Source: Pseudomonadota bacterium (GTDB taxonomy: Bacteria; Pseudomonadota; Gammaproteobacteria; Xanthomonadales; Xanthomonadaceae). From it: a DNA stretch of 12,763 nucleotides. A program made the position numbers and the translations under genes. Below, piece by piece: positions 1-6,473 of the stretch. The stretch lies in contig JAEXRB010000095.1 of NCBI GenBank assembly GCA_023438325.1, positions 1 to 12,763 on the forward strand, read 5' to 3'. The notes under the pieces were generated by a model, which made no database searches, was not told where the DNA came from, and saw nothing but the letters and a program-made list of their open reading frames with translations. Position 1 is the stretch's first letter, and each line of letters begins with the position of its first letter.

Positions 1-300
1 GAGTTCCTGACCGCGCCGTTCGGCAAATGGATGATGCCGTTCAACCTGATTCTCAACATCGTCGAGTGGCTCTCCAAGCCCATTTCGCTGGCGATGCGAC
101 TGTTCGGCAACATGTTCGGCGGCGAAATCGTCTTCCTGCTGATCTGGGTGCTCGGCGGCGCAGGTCTTCTGGGCTTGCTCGGCGGCGCCACCTTCGGTCT
201 GGGCTGGATGATCTTCCACCTGCTGGTGGTTCCGTTGCAGGCCTTCATCTTCATGATGTTGTCGATCGTGTACCTGAGCCTGTCCGAAGACAGTCACTGA
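1..300 (+). CDS. atpB: ATP synthase Fo subunit a (3' part only)
   Basis: This is the C-terminal 99 residues of the membrane subunit a, which forms the proton half-channels against the c ring; the gene begins upstream of the window. The reading frame is open from base 1. The essential arginine is R33 of this fragment (nt 97-99) in AMRLFGNMFGGE, matching E. coli aR210. E42, H73 and Q80 match E. coli E219, H245 and Q252. Two hydrophobic helices flank a glycine-rich loop and the protein ends in SLSEDSH, like the E. coli SMASEEH end. The E42-to-H73 spacing is 31 residues against 26 in E. coli, so this loop is five residues longer. It is the first visible gene of the atp operon, 60 nt ahead of atpE. 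The identity is certain; only the 5' end is missing. Confidence 0.97.
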   Translation, partial: EFLTAPFGKWMMPFNLILNIVEWLSKPISLAMRLFGNMFGGEIVFLLIWVLGGAGLLGLLGGATFGLGWMIFHLLVVPLQAFIFMMLSIVYLSLSEDSH

Positions 301-360
301 TTTTTCGCTTCACCTTTTGTCCTGTTCCCCAACCCTTAGCAATCCGTTTCGGAGAAAACC
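301..360 (+). promoter_or_regulatory. U/C-rich atpE leader with Shine-Dalgarno
   Basis: The 60-nt gap between atpB and atpE begins with a pyrimidine-rich stretch (301-336), has no evident inverted repeat, and ends with GGAGA at 351-355, five bases before the ATG. In E. coli a U-rich region ahead of atpE acts as a translation enhancer for the highly expressed c subunit. The same role here is an inference from composition and position. Confidence 0.45.
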
Positions 361-639
361 ATGGAAACTTTGTCCGCCCTCGCTTCCGTCCAGGCCTCGA
401 CCGTTCTGGCCATCGGCATCATGATCGGTCTGGCTGCGCTGGGCGCAGGTCTCGGTCTGGCCATCATGGCCGGCAAGTTCCTTGAGTCGGCCGCCCGTCA
501 GCCCGAGCTGATCCCGGTGCTGCAGGTTCGCATGTTCATCACCGCCGGCCTGATCGACGCCGCGTTCATCATCAGCGTCGCCGTGGGCCTGCTGTTCGCT
601 TTCGCCAGCCCGTTCCTGGTTGGCGGTCTGGCCCCGTAA
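361..639 (+). CDS. atpE: ATP synthase Fo subunit c (proteolipid)
   Basis: This is the hairpin membrane protein that assembles into the rotating c ring of Fo. It has 92 residues and two hydrophobic helices (about 14-40 and 57-82) joined by the polar loop ARQPEL (45-50). The ion-binding carboxylate is D66 in AGLIDAAFI, equivalent to E. coli cD61. The residues after it are AA rather than the Ser/Thr pair of sodium-binding rings, so it should carry protons. Helix 1 has the small-residue packing motif GAGLGLAIMAG (28-38). It is longer than the 79-residue E. coli protein: five residues more before the Asp and eight more after it. The ATG at 361 follows GGAGA. It needs the highest expression of the operon, since c is present in about ten copies per complex. 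Confidence 0.98.
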   Translation: METLSALASVQASTVLAIGIMIGLAALGAGLGLAIMAGKFLESAARQPELIPVLQVRMFITAGLIDAAFIISVAVGLLFAFASPFLVGGLAP

Positions 640-640
640 T

Positions 641-726
641 CGTCGGAATTTCTTTCCGTCGTCGGGTCTGTCGCCATTTCGTGCGGCAGATGGCGGGAAG
701 CTGACCGGCATGCCGGAAGGCTTCCC
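641..726 (+). repeat. Cluster of three stem-loops in the atpE-atpF gap
   Basis: The 108-nt gap holds three inverted repeats in a row. The first is CGGAA (644-648) with TTCCG (654-658), extendable across one T-T mismatch to 641-661. The second is CGCCAT (672-677) with ATGGCG (690-695). The third is GGGAAGC (695-701) with GCTTCCC (720-726), enclosing the perfect palindrome CCGGCATGCCGG (705-716). There is no T-run, so termination is unlikely. A role in mRNA stability, processing or uncoupling c-subunit from b-subunit synthesis is inferred. Confidence 0.6.
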
Positions 727-747
727 CAACACAGGCAGAGCGCACAC

Positions 748-1218
748 ATGAACCTCAATCTGACCCTGATCGCCCAGGCATTGGCCTTCGCTGGCCTGAT
801 CTGGCTGATCGCCAGCAAGATCTGGCCGCCGTTGCTCAACGCCATCGAAGAGCGCCAAAAGAAGATCGCCGAAGGCCTCGCCGCCGCGGACAAGAGCCAG
901 GAAAGTCTGGCCCGTGCCGAGGAGCAGGTTTCCGATCTTCTGCGTGATGCTCGTGTCAAGGCCAACCAGATCATCGACCAGGCCAACGCCCGCGCCAACC
1001 AGCTCGTCGAGCAGGCCAAGCAGGACGCCATCGCCGAAGCCGAACACCAGAAATCCCTGGCCAAGGCCGAAATCGAATCGGCCACGTTCCGGGCCAAGGA
1101 AGAATTGCGCCGTCAGGTGGCCGATCTGGCCGTGGCTGGCGCCGAGAAGCTGATCCATCGTCAGAGCGACGGCAACGCCCAGAAGGCGCTGCTGGACGAA
1201 CTGGCCGGCCAGCTCTGA
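748..1218 (+). CDS. atpF: ATP synthase Fo subunit b
   Basis: This is the peripheral-stalk subunit that holds F1 against rotation, present as a dimer. It has 156 residues, exactly the E. coli length. One N-terminal membrane helix (about 4-26: LTLIAQALAFAGLIWLIA) is followed by a long charged coiled coil rich in Ala, Glu, Lys and Gln. The ERQKKI segment just after the membrane is typical of the family. The C-terminus (LIHRQSDGNAQKALLDELAGQL) is the delta/F1-binding region. The Shine-Dalgarno is weak (AGGCA at 733-737, ten bases upstream). That fits lower translation than atpE, with a structured 108-nt gap before it. Its stop is only 13 nt from the atpH start, so the two are probably coupled. 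Confidence 0.97.
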   Translation: MNLNLTLIAQALAFAGLIWLIASKIWPPLLNAIEERQKKIAEGLAAADKSQESLARAEEQVSDLLRDARVKANQIIDQANARANQLVEQAKQDAIAEAEHQKSLAKAEIESATFRAKEELRRQVADLAVAGAEKLIHRQSDGNAQKALLDELAGQL

Positions 1219-1231
1219 TCCGGAGCCTGCG

Positions 1232-1762
1232 ATGAGCACTGCCCTCACCCTCGCCCGCCCCTACGCCCGTGCTGCGGTGTCGTTGGCGCGGGAACAGCAG
1301 AAACTTCCGGCGTGGTCTGCCGCGCTGGGTTTTTCTGCCGCCATTGCCGCTGACGAATCGGTCAAGGCGCTTTTGTCCAGCCCGGCCATGAGCACCGATG
1401 CCGCCGTCGCCCTGCTTTTGCCGGATAACGGTTCGGACGATGACTTCGTGCAGTTCCTGCGCGTGCTTTCGGCCAATGGCCGCTTGCCGCTGTTGCCGGA
1501 AATCGCACTGTTGTTCGAGCAGGCGCGCGCCGAGGCCGAGAAGGTGGTGAACGTGAAGATCACCTCCGCCGCCGCGCTGGATGCCAGCGAAGTGGAAACC
1601 CTCGCCGCCGCGTTGCGCCGCCGCTTCGGTAGCGACATCGCAGTGACCAAGGCGGTGGATCCCGCCTTGATCGGCGGTGCGGTGATCGACGCAGGCGATG
1701 TGGTGATCGACGGTTCGGTGCGCGGCAAGCTGGAACGCCTGCGTACCGCACTGGCGCAATGA
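1232..1762 (+). CDS. atpH: ATP synthase F1 subunit delta
   Basis: Subunit delta (OSCP homologue) caps F1 and links it to the b dimer. It has 176 residues, the usual length being about 177. The N-terminal six-helix domain begins ALTLARPYARAAVSLA, the classic start, and has a conserved SPAMS-type region near 50. The C-terminal domain contains the GGAVIDAGDVVIDGSVRGKL-type signature of OSCP/delta proteins (about 148-167). GGAG at 1222-1225 lies six bases before the ATG. The gene follows atpF by 13 nt. Nothing is odd in the sequence. Confidence 0.97.
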   Translation: MSTALTLARPYARAAVSLAREQQKLPAWSAALGFSAAIAADESVKALLSSPAMSTDAAVALLLPDNGSDDDFVQFLRVLSANGRLPLLPEIALLFEQARAEAEKVVNVKITSAAALDASEVETLAAALRRRFGSDIAVTKAVDPALIGGAVIDAGDVVIDGSVRGKLERLRTALAQ

Positions 1763-1783
1763 CGATTTCCTTTTGAACCTTCG

Positions 1784-1799
1784 CCGGCGTACGCGCCGG
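1784..1799 (+). repeat. GC-only hairpin just ahead of atpA
   Basis: CCGGCG (1784-1789) pairs with CGCCGG (1794-1799) around a TACG loop: six G-C pairs. It ends five bases before the atpA Shine-Dalgarno AGGGA (1805-1809). It sits between a one-copy subunit (delta) and a three-copy subunit (alpha). A role in translation control or mRNA processing is inferred. Confidence 0.5.
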
Positions 1800-1816
1800 A
1801 CACCAGGGACACTCCC

Positions 1817-3364
1817 ATGCAAACCCAGCTCAACCCGTCTGAAATCAGTGAACTGATCAAGAACCGCATCGAGAAGGCCAAGCTCTCGGCGGAAGCTCGC
1901 AACGAAGGCACCGTCACCTCGGTGGCCGACGGCATCGTGCGCATCTACGGCCTTGCCGATGCGATGCAGGGCGAAATGATCGAACTGCCGGGCAACACCT
2001 ATGCCTTGGCACTGAATCTGGAACGCGACTCGGTCGGCGCCGTGGTGCTGGGTGACTACGAGCATCTGCGCGAAGGCGACGTGGCCAAGACCACCGGCCA
2101 GATCCTCTCCGTGCCGGTTGGCCCGGAATTGCTCGGTCGCGTGGTCAACGCACTGGGCGAGCCGATCGATGGCAAGGGCCCGATCAACGCCAGCCTCACC
2201 GCGCCGGTGGAGCGCGTGGCCCCGGGCGTGATCTGGCGCAAGTCGGTCGATCAGCCGGTACAGACGGGCTACAAGTCGGTCGACGCGATGATCCCGATCG
2301 GTCGCGGTCAGCGCGAGCTGGTCATCGGCGACCGCCAGACCGGCAAGACGGCACTGGCCATCGACGCGGTGATCAACCAGAAGGGCACCGGCATCAAGTG
2401 CGTGTACGTGGCCATCGGCCAGAAGGCATCGACCGTTGCCAACATCGTGCGCAAGCTGGAAGAAAACGGCGCGCTGGCTCACACCATCGTCGTGGCTGCC
2501 ACTGCTTCGGAATCGGCCGCGATGCAGTACATCAGCGCCTACTCGGGCTGCACCATGGGCGAATACTTCATGGATCGCGGTCAGGATGCCCTGATCGTGT
2601 ACGACGACCTCTCCAAGCAGGCCGTCGCCTACCGCCAGATTTCGCTGCTGCTGAAGCGCCCGCCGGGCCGCGAAGCGTATCCGGGTGACGTGTTCTATCT
2701 GCACTCCCGTCTGCTGGAGCGCGCCGCGCGCGTCTCGGCCGACTACGTCGAGAAGTTCACCAATGGCGAAGTGAAGGGCAAGACCGGCTCGCTGACCGCG
2801 CTGCCGATCATCGAAACCCAGGCCGGCGACGTTTCGGCGTTCGTGCCGACCAACGTGATTTCGATCACCGACGGTCAGATCTTCCTCGAAACCGACCTGT
2901 TCAACGCCGGCATCCGCCCGGCCGTGAACGCCGGTATCTCGGTGTCGCGCGTCGGTGGTGCGGCCCAGACCAAGATCATCAAGAAGCTGTCTGGTGGTAT
3001 CCGTATCGCGCTGGCGCAGTACCGCGAGCTGGCGGCGTTCGCACAGTTTGCATCCGACTTGGACGAAGCCACCCGCAAGCAGCTCGAGCGCGGTCAACGC
3101 GTCACCGAGTTGATGAAGCAGAAGCAGTACGCGCCGATGTCGATTGCCGATCAGGCCTTGTCGATCTATGCCGTCAACGAGGGCTTCCTCGACGACGTAC
3201 CGGTCAACAAGATCCTCGCCTTCGAAGCCGGCCTGCATGCCCACTTCGCCAATACCGCCGGTGAGCTGATCAACACGATCAACACCAGTGGCGACTGGAA
3301 CAACGACATCGAAGCGGCCTTCAAGAAGGGCATCGCCGATTTCAAGGCAACCGGTAGCTGGTAA
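1817..3364 (+). CDS. atpA: ATP synthase F1 subunit alpha
   Basis: Alpha alternates with beta in the F1 hexamer and binds the non-catalytic nucleotides. It has 515 residues (E. coli 513). The N-terminal segment (1-25) that contacts delta begins MQTQLNPSEISELIKNRIEK. A beta-barrel domain (about 26-95) is followed by the nucleotide-binding domain with Walker A GDRQTGKT (171-178, lysine K177) and Walker B-type ALIVYDDL (258-265). The arginine finger that reaches the catalytic site is R378 in ISVSRVGGAAQTK, matching E. coli R376. The helical C-terminal domain ends KATGSW. AGGGA lies seven bases before the ATG. The sequence is complete and unremarkable. Confidence 0.99.
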   Translation: MQTQLNPSEISELIKNRIEKAKLSAEARNEGTVTSVADGIVRIYGLADAMQGEMIELPGNTYALALNLERDSVGAVVLGDYEHLREGDVAKTTGQILSVPVGPELLGRVVNALGEPIDGKGPINASLTAPVERVAPGVIWRKSVDQPVQTGYKSVDAMIPIGRGQRELVIGDRQTGKTALAIDAVINQKGTGIKCVYVAIGQKASTVANIVRKLEENGALAHTIVVAATASESAAMQYISAYSGCTMGEYFMDRGQDALIVYDDLSKQAVAYRQISLLLKRPPGREAYPGDVFYLHSRLLERAARVSADYVEKFTNGEVKGKTGSLTALPIIETQAGDVSAFVPTNVISITDGQIFLETDLFNAGIRPAVNAGISVSRVGGAAQTKIIKKLSGGIRIALAQYRELAAFAQFASDLDEATRKQLERGQRVTELMKQKQYAPMSIADQALSIYAVNEGFLDDVPVNKILAFEAGLHAHFANTAGELINTINTSGDWNNDIEAAFKKGIADFKATGSW

Positions 3365-3374
3365 TCGGTTTCGT

Positions 3375-3396
3375 GGAGCGGAGCTTGCTCCGCTTT
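3375..3396 (+). repeat. Strong stem-loop in the atpA-atpG gap
   Basis: AGCGGAG (3377-3383) pairs with CTCCGCT (3388-3394) around a CTTG loop, a G(CUUG)C arrangement known as a stable tetraloop. Two flanking G-U pairs extend it to 3375-3396. Only three T follow, so it is at best a leaky terminator. It starts ten bases after the atpA stop and may protect the upstream message or attenuate readthrough into atpG (alpha 3 copies, gamma 1). Confidence 0.6.
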
Positions 3397-3430
3397 AGAG
3401 AAGCAAAGAAGCGCATACGGGAATAGCGAC

Positions 3431-4294
3431 ATGGCTGGTGGACGGGAAATCAAAACCAAGATCAAGAGCGTGCAGAACACCCGCAAGGTGACGCGTGCGC
3501 TGGAGATGGTCTCGGCCTCCAAGATCCGCAAGGCGCAGGATCGCATGAAGGCCTCGCGCCCTTATGCGCGTGCGATGAAGCAGGTCATCGGCCATCTGGC
3601 CCAGGCCAATACCGATTACGTGCATCCGTTCCTGGCCGAGCGCAAGGACGTCAAGCGCGTCGGCTATATCGTGATCTCGTCCGATCGGGGTCTGGCCGGT
3701 GGTTTGAACAACAACCTGTTCCGCAAGATCGTGGGCGAATTGCGTGGCTGGCAAGAGAAGGGTGTCGAGGCCGACATCGTCACCATCGGCCAGAAGGCCT
3801 CGGTGTTCTTCCGCCGCGTCAAGGTCAACATGGTCGGTAGTGTCACCCACATCGGTGACGTGCCGCGCCTGGAGCCCTTGATCGGTGTGATCAAGGTGAT
3901 GCTGGACGCCTACACCGAAGGCAAGCTGGATCGTGTCTACATCGTCTACAACGACTTCGTGAACACGATGGTGCAGCGCGCCGCGTTCGATCAGCTCCTG
4001 CCGCTGCCGGCCAGCGAACAGAGCGTGATCAAGCACGATTGGGACTATCTGTACGAGCCTGATCCGGCCACCGTGCTGGATCACGTGATCAACCGTTACA
4101 TCGAATCGCTGGTGTATCAGGCGGTGCTGGAAAACGTCGCGTCCGAGCATGCTGCACGCATGGTCGCGATGAAGGCCGCCAGCGACAACGCCAGCAAGCT
4201 GATCGACACCCTGAATCTGGTCTACAACAAGGCCCGTCAGGCTGCGATCACGCAGGAAATCTCCGAAATCGTGGGCGGCGCGGCTGCGGTCTAG
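3431..4294 (+). CDS. atpG: ATP synthase F1 subunit gamma
   Basis: Gamma is the central rotor shaft of F1. It has 287 residues, the same as E. coli. The N-terminal helix (AGGREIKTKIKSVQNTRKVTRALEMVSASK, cited in part) and the C-terminal helix (NLVYNKARQAAITQEISEIVGGAAAV, cited in part) form the antiparallel coiled coil inside the alpha3beta3 ring. The middle Rossmann-like domain includes SSDRGLAGGLNNN (about 83-95). A GGGA at 3419-3422 lies eight bases before the ATG. It is separated from atpA by 66 nt containing a strong hairpin. No regulatory cysteine insertion of the chloroplast type is present. Confidence 0.98.
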   Translation: MAGGREIKTKIKSVQNTRKVTRALEMVSASKIRKAQDRMKASRPYARAMKQVIGHLAQANTDYVHPFLAERKDVKRVGYIVISSDRGLAGGLNNNLFRKIVGELRGWQEKGVEADIVTIGQKASVFFRRVKVNMVGSVTHIGDVPRLEPLIGVIKVMLDAYTEGKLDRVYIVYNDFVNTMVQRAAFDQLLPLPASEQSVIKHDWDYLYEPDPATVLDHVINRYIESLVYQAVLENVASEHAARMVAMKAASDNASKLIDTLNLVYNKARQAAITQEISEIVGGAAAV

Positions 4295-4305
4295 CGCGAA
4301 TCTCC

Positions 4306-4337
4306 GTCCGAAAAATCCCGCACGCGGATGTGCGGAC
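4306..4337 (+). repeat. Two competing stem-loops in the atpG-atpD gap
   Basis: CCGCAC (4318-4323) can pair with GTGCGG (4330-4335) around a six-base loop. GTCCG (4306-4310) can instead pair with CGGAC (4333-4337). The right arms overlap, so only one can form at a time. They lie 44 nt or more before the atpD start. Whether the switch is used is unknown. Confidence 0.4.
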
Positions 4338-4368
4338 TTTCAACGAAAGCATTGCAAATACAGAGCTT

Positions 4369-4373
4369 GAGGA
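4369..4373 (+). promoter_or_regulatory. Shine-Dalgarno deciding the atpD start
   Basis: GAGGA lies seven bases before the ATG at 4381. It fixes the start there rather than at the in-frame GTG at 4330, which would add 17 residues unlike any beta-subunit N-terminus. Confidence 0.85.
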
Positions 4374-4380
4374 AACCATC

Positions 4381-5811
4381 ATGAGTCAGGGCAAGATCGT
4401 TCAGATCATCGGCGCGGTTGTCGACGTCGAATTCCCGCGCGACAGCGTGCCGAAGGTGTACGACGCACTCAAGGTGGAAGGCACCGCGATCACGCTGGAA
4501 GTGCAGCAGCAGCTGGGTGACGGCGTGGTGCGTACCATCGCACTGGGTTCCACCGACGGCCTGAAGCGCAACCTCGTGGCCAACAACACCGGCAACGCCA
4601 TCTCCGTGCCGGTCGGTGCAGGCACCCTCGGCCGCATCCTCGACGTGCTCGGCAATCCGATCGACGAGGCCGGCCCGGTCAAGGCCGACACGCAGTGGGA
4701 AATCCACCGCGCCGCGCCGAGCTACGAAGACCAGTCTTCGGCCAACGAACTGCTGGAAACCGGCATCAAGGTGATCGACCTGATGTGCCCGTTCGCCAAG
4801 GGCGGCAAGGTCGGCCTGTTCGGCGGCGCAGGCGTCGGCAAGACGGTGAACATGATGGAGCTCATCAACAACATCGCCAAGGCGCACTCGGGTCTTTCCG
4901 TGTTTGCCGGCGTGGGTGAGCGTACCCGTGAAGGCAACGACTTCTATCACGAGATGATCGAGTCGGGCGTGGTGAACGAGAAGAACCCGGAAGAATCGAA
5001 GGTGGCCATGGTGTACGGCCAGATGAACGAGCCGCCCGGCAACCGCCTGCGCGTGGCGCTGACCGGCCTCACCATCGCCGAATACTTCCGCGACCAGAAG
5101 GACGAGAAGACCGGCAAGGGCCGCGACATCCTGTTCTTCGTCGACAACATCTACCGCTACACCCTGGCCGGTACCGAAGTGTCGGCACTGCTGGGCCGCA
5201 TGCCGTCGGCGGTGGGCTACCAGCCGACCCTGGCCGAGGAAATGGGCGTGCTGCAGGAGCGCATCACTTCGACCAAGACCGGTTCGATCACCTCGATCCA
5301 GGCCGTGTACGTGCCTGCCGACGACTTGACCGACCCGTCGCCGGCCACCACCTTCGCGCACTTGGATGCGACCGTGGTGCTGAGCCGCAACATCGCTTCG
5401 CTCGGTATCTACCCGGCCGTGGATCCGCTGGACTCCACCAGTCGCCAGCTCGACCCGAACGTGATCGGCACCGATCACTACGACACCGCACGTCGTGTCC
5501 AGGCCACCTTGCAGAAGTACAAGGAGCTGAAGGACATCATCGCGATCCTCGGCATGGACGAGCTGTCGGAAGAAGACAAGCAGGCCGTGTCGCGCGCCCG
5601 CAAGATCGAGCGCTTCTTCAGCCAGCCGTTCCACGTGGCTGAAGTGTTCACCGGCTCGCCTGGCAAGTACGTTTCGCTCAAGGACACGATCCGCGGCTTC
5701 AAGGGCATCGTCGATGGCGAATACGACCACCTGCCCGAGCAGGCGTTCTACATGGTCGGCACCATCGAAGAAGCCGTCGAAAAGGCCAAGAAGCTGGCCG
5801 AAAAGGCGTAA
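4381..5811 (+). CDS. atpD: ATP synthase F1 subunit beta (catalytic)
   Basis: Beta makes or hydrolyses ATP in the three catalytic sites of F1. It has 476 residues when started at the ATG at 4381, giving MSQGKIVQIIGAVVDVEF, the standard N-terminus. The Walker A is GGAGVGKT (148-155, K154) and the catalytic glutamate is E180 in GVGERTREGND. Walker B is LFFVDN (251-256), followed by IYRYTLAGTEVSALLGRMPS as in E. coli. The DELSEED lever that contacts gamma is at 393-399. The C-terminus GTIEEAVEKAKKLAEKA is typical. The IYRYTLAGTE form, rather than the IFRFTQAGSE of many other bacteria, supports a gammaproteobacterial origin. Gaps on both sides contain stem-loops. Confidence 0.99.
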   Translation: MSQGKIVQIIGAVVDVEFPRDSVPKVYDALKVEGTAITLEVQQQLGDGVVRTIALGSTDGLKRNLVANNTGNAISVPVGAGTLGRILDVLGNPIDEAGPVKADTQWEIHRAAPSYEDQSSANELLETGIKVIDLMCPFAKGGKVGLFGGAGVGKTVNMMELINNIAKAHSGLSVFAGVGERTREGNDFYHEMIESGVVNEKNPEESKVAMVYGQMNEPPGNRLRVALTGLTIAEYFRDQKDEKTGKGRDILFFVDNIYRYTLAGTEVSALLGRMPSAVGYQPTLAEEMGVLQERITSTKTGSITSIQAVYVPADDLTDPSPATTFAHLDATVVLSRNIASLGIYPAVDPLDSTSRQLDPNVIGTDHYDTARRVQATLQKYKELKDIIAILGMDELSEEDKQAVSRARKIERFFSQPFHVAEVFTGSPGKYVSLKDTIRGFKGIVDGEYDHLPEQAFYMVGTIEEAVEKAKKLAEKA

Positions 5812-5822
5812 TGGGAATGACC

Positions 5823-5887
5823 GCCTCGCACCTATCGCGCGAGGCAGGTCCGACACCCGAATCCGGGCCACTGCCTGATTCGGGTGT
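5823..5887 (+). repeat. Tandem hairpins in the atpD-atpC gap
   Basis: The first hairpin is GCCTCGC (5823-5829) with GCGAGGC (5839-5845). The second is a perfect 11-bp stem, ACACCCGAATC (5853-5863) with GATTCGGGTGT (5877-5887), with a 13-base loop. No T-run follows. They occupy most of the 106-nt gap and end 13 bases before AGGA at 5901-5904. They are candidate elements for lowering epsilon (one copy) relative to beta (three copies), or for stabilising the upstream mRNA. This role is inferred. Confidence 0.65.
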
Positions 5888-5917
5888 GCAGTTGGCACGC
5901 AGGACAAGAGAACAAGC

Positions 5918-6340
5918 ATGAGCACTTTCCGTTGCGACATCGTCAGCGCCGAAAACGAAATCTTCCAGGGTGAAGCCACGCTCGTCGTGGCCACCGGTGA
6001 AGTGGGCGAACTGGGTATCGCCGCACGCCATGCGCCGCTGATCACCCGCTTGAAGCCCGGCAAGGTCGTGGTCACGCTGCCGCAGGGCGGGCAGATCGAC
6101 TTCGCCATCTCCGGCGGCATTCTGGAAGTGCAGCCGGATGTGGTGACGGTGCTGGCCGATACCGCGATCCGCGCCGATGAAATCGACGAGGCTGCCGTAC
6201 GCAAGGCCAAGGAAGAAGCCGAGCGCGTGCTCGCCGGTCGCGGCGAAGCGATGGAGCTGGCCGAGGCCCAGGCCAAGCTGGCTGAAACCATGGCGCAGTT
6301 GCAGGCACTCGAGCGCCTGCGCAAGAACCTCAAGCACTGA
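5918..6340 (+). CDS. atpC: ATP synthase F1 subunit epsilon
   Basis: Epsilon binds gamma and the c ring and inhibits ATP hydrolysis. It has 140 residues. The N-terminal beta-sandwich (about 1-85) includes GELGIAARHAPLITRLKPG (30-48). A C-terminal two-helix hairpin follows (about 88-138). Where E. coli has DLDEARA and ATP-binding epsilons have I/L-D-x-x-R-A, this protein reads I89-D90-E91-A92-A93-V94, so the arginine and final alanine are not conserved. GAGAA at 5908-5912 lies five bases before the ATG. It is the last gene of the operon, with a terminator 23 nt beyond its stop. Confidence 0.97.
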   Translation: MSTFRCDIVSAENEIFQGEATLVVATGEVGELGIAARHAPLITRLKPGKVVVTLPQGGQIDFAISGGILEVQPDVVTVLADTAIRADEIDEAAVRKAKEEAERVLAGRGEAMELAEAQAKLAETMAQLQALERLRKNLKH

Positions 6341-6362
6341 GGTTTCCGCCCATACGCAAACG

Positions 6363-6389
6363 AAAACGGCGCTCTCCAGCGCCGTTTTT
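6363..6389 (+). terminator. Rho-independent terminator of the atp operon
   Basis: AAAACGGCGCT (6363-6373) pairs with AGCGCCGTTTT (6378-6388) around CTCC, giving an 11-bp stem with a GC-rich core and a run of five T (6385-6389). It lies 23 nt after the atpC stop and is the natural end of the atp transcript. The A-run on the left arm means it could also act on the other strand. Confidence 0.93.
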
Positions 6390-6409
6390 CATTGAGGCAG
6401 AAGCAGCAC

Positions 6410-6449
6410 GTGGCGATGCGGGACTGAACCAAGGTACAGTTTTCGCCAC
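6410..6449. promoter_or_regulatory. Nested dyad upstream of the oligomer hydrolase gene
   Basis: GTGGCGA (6410-6416) and TCGCCAC (6443-6449) form an outer inverted repeat. Inside it, ACTGAACC (6423-6430), AA, GGTACAGT (6433-6440) is a second dyad matching at seven of eight positions. It lies 24 nt before the ATG at 6474. The TACAGT at 6435-6440 could be a -10 element, although no convincing -35 is seen. It could be an operator for a dimeric repressor or an mRNA leader hairpin. Confidence 0.35.
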
Positions 6450-6473
6450 AGGCGGTTCGGTTATCGTGACCCA

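Noticed and set aside
971..3244. A 757-codon open frame on the - strand across atpF, atpH and atpA
   Set aside because: It is a shadow of atpF-atpA: low-complexity His/Arg/Gly-rich translation, no recognisable domain, no ribosome site.
3375..3396. True transcription terminator inside the atp operon
   Set aside because: Only three T follow the stem and essential downstream subunits must be transcribed; an attenuator or stability element is more likely.
4330..4380. Upstream in-frame GTG start for atpD
   Set aside because: It would add 17 residues not seen in beta subunits and lies inside a stem-loop; the ATG at 4381 has a good ribosome site.
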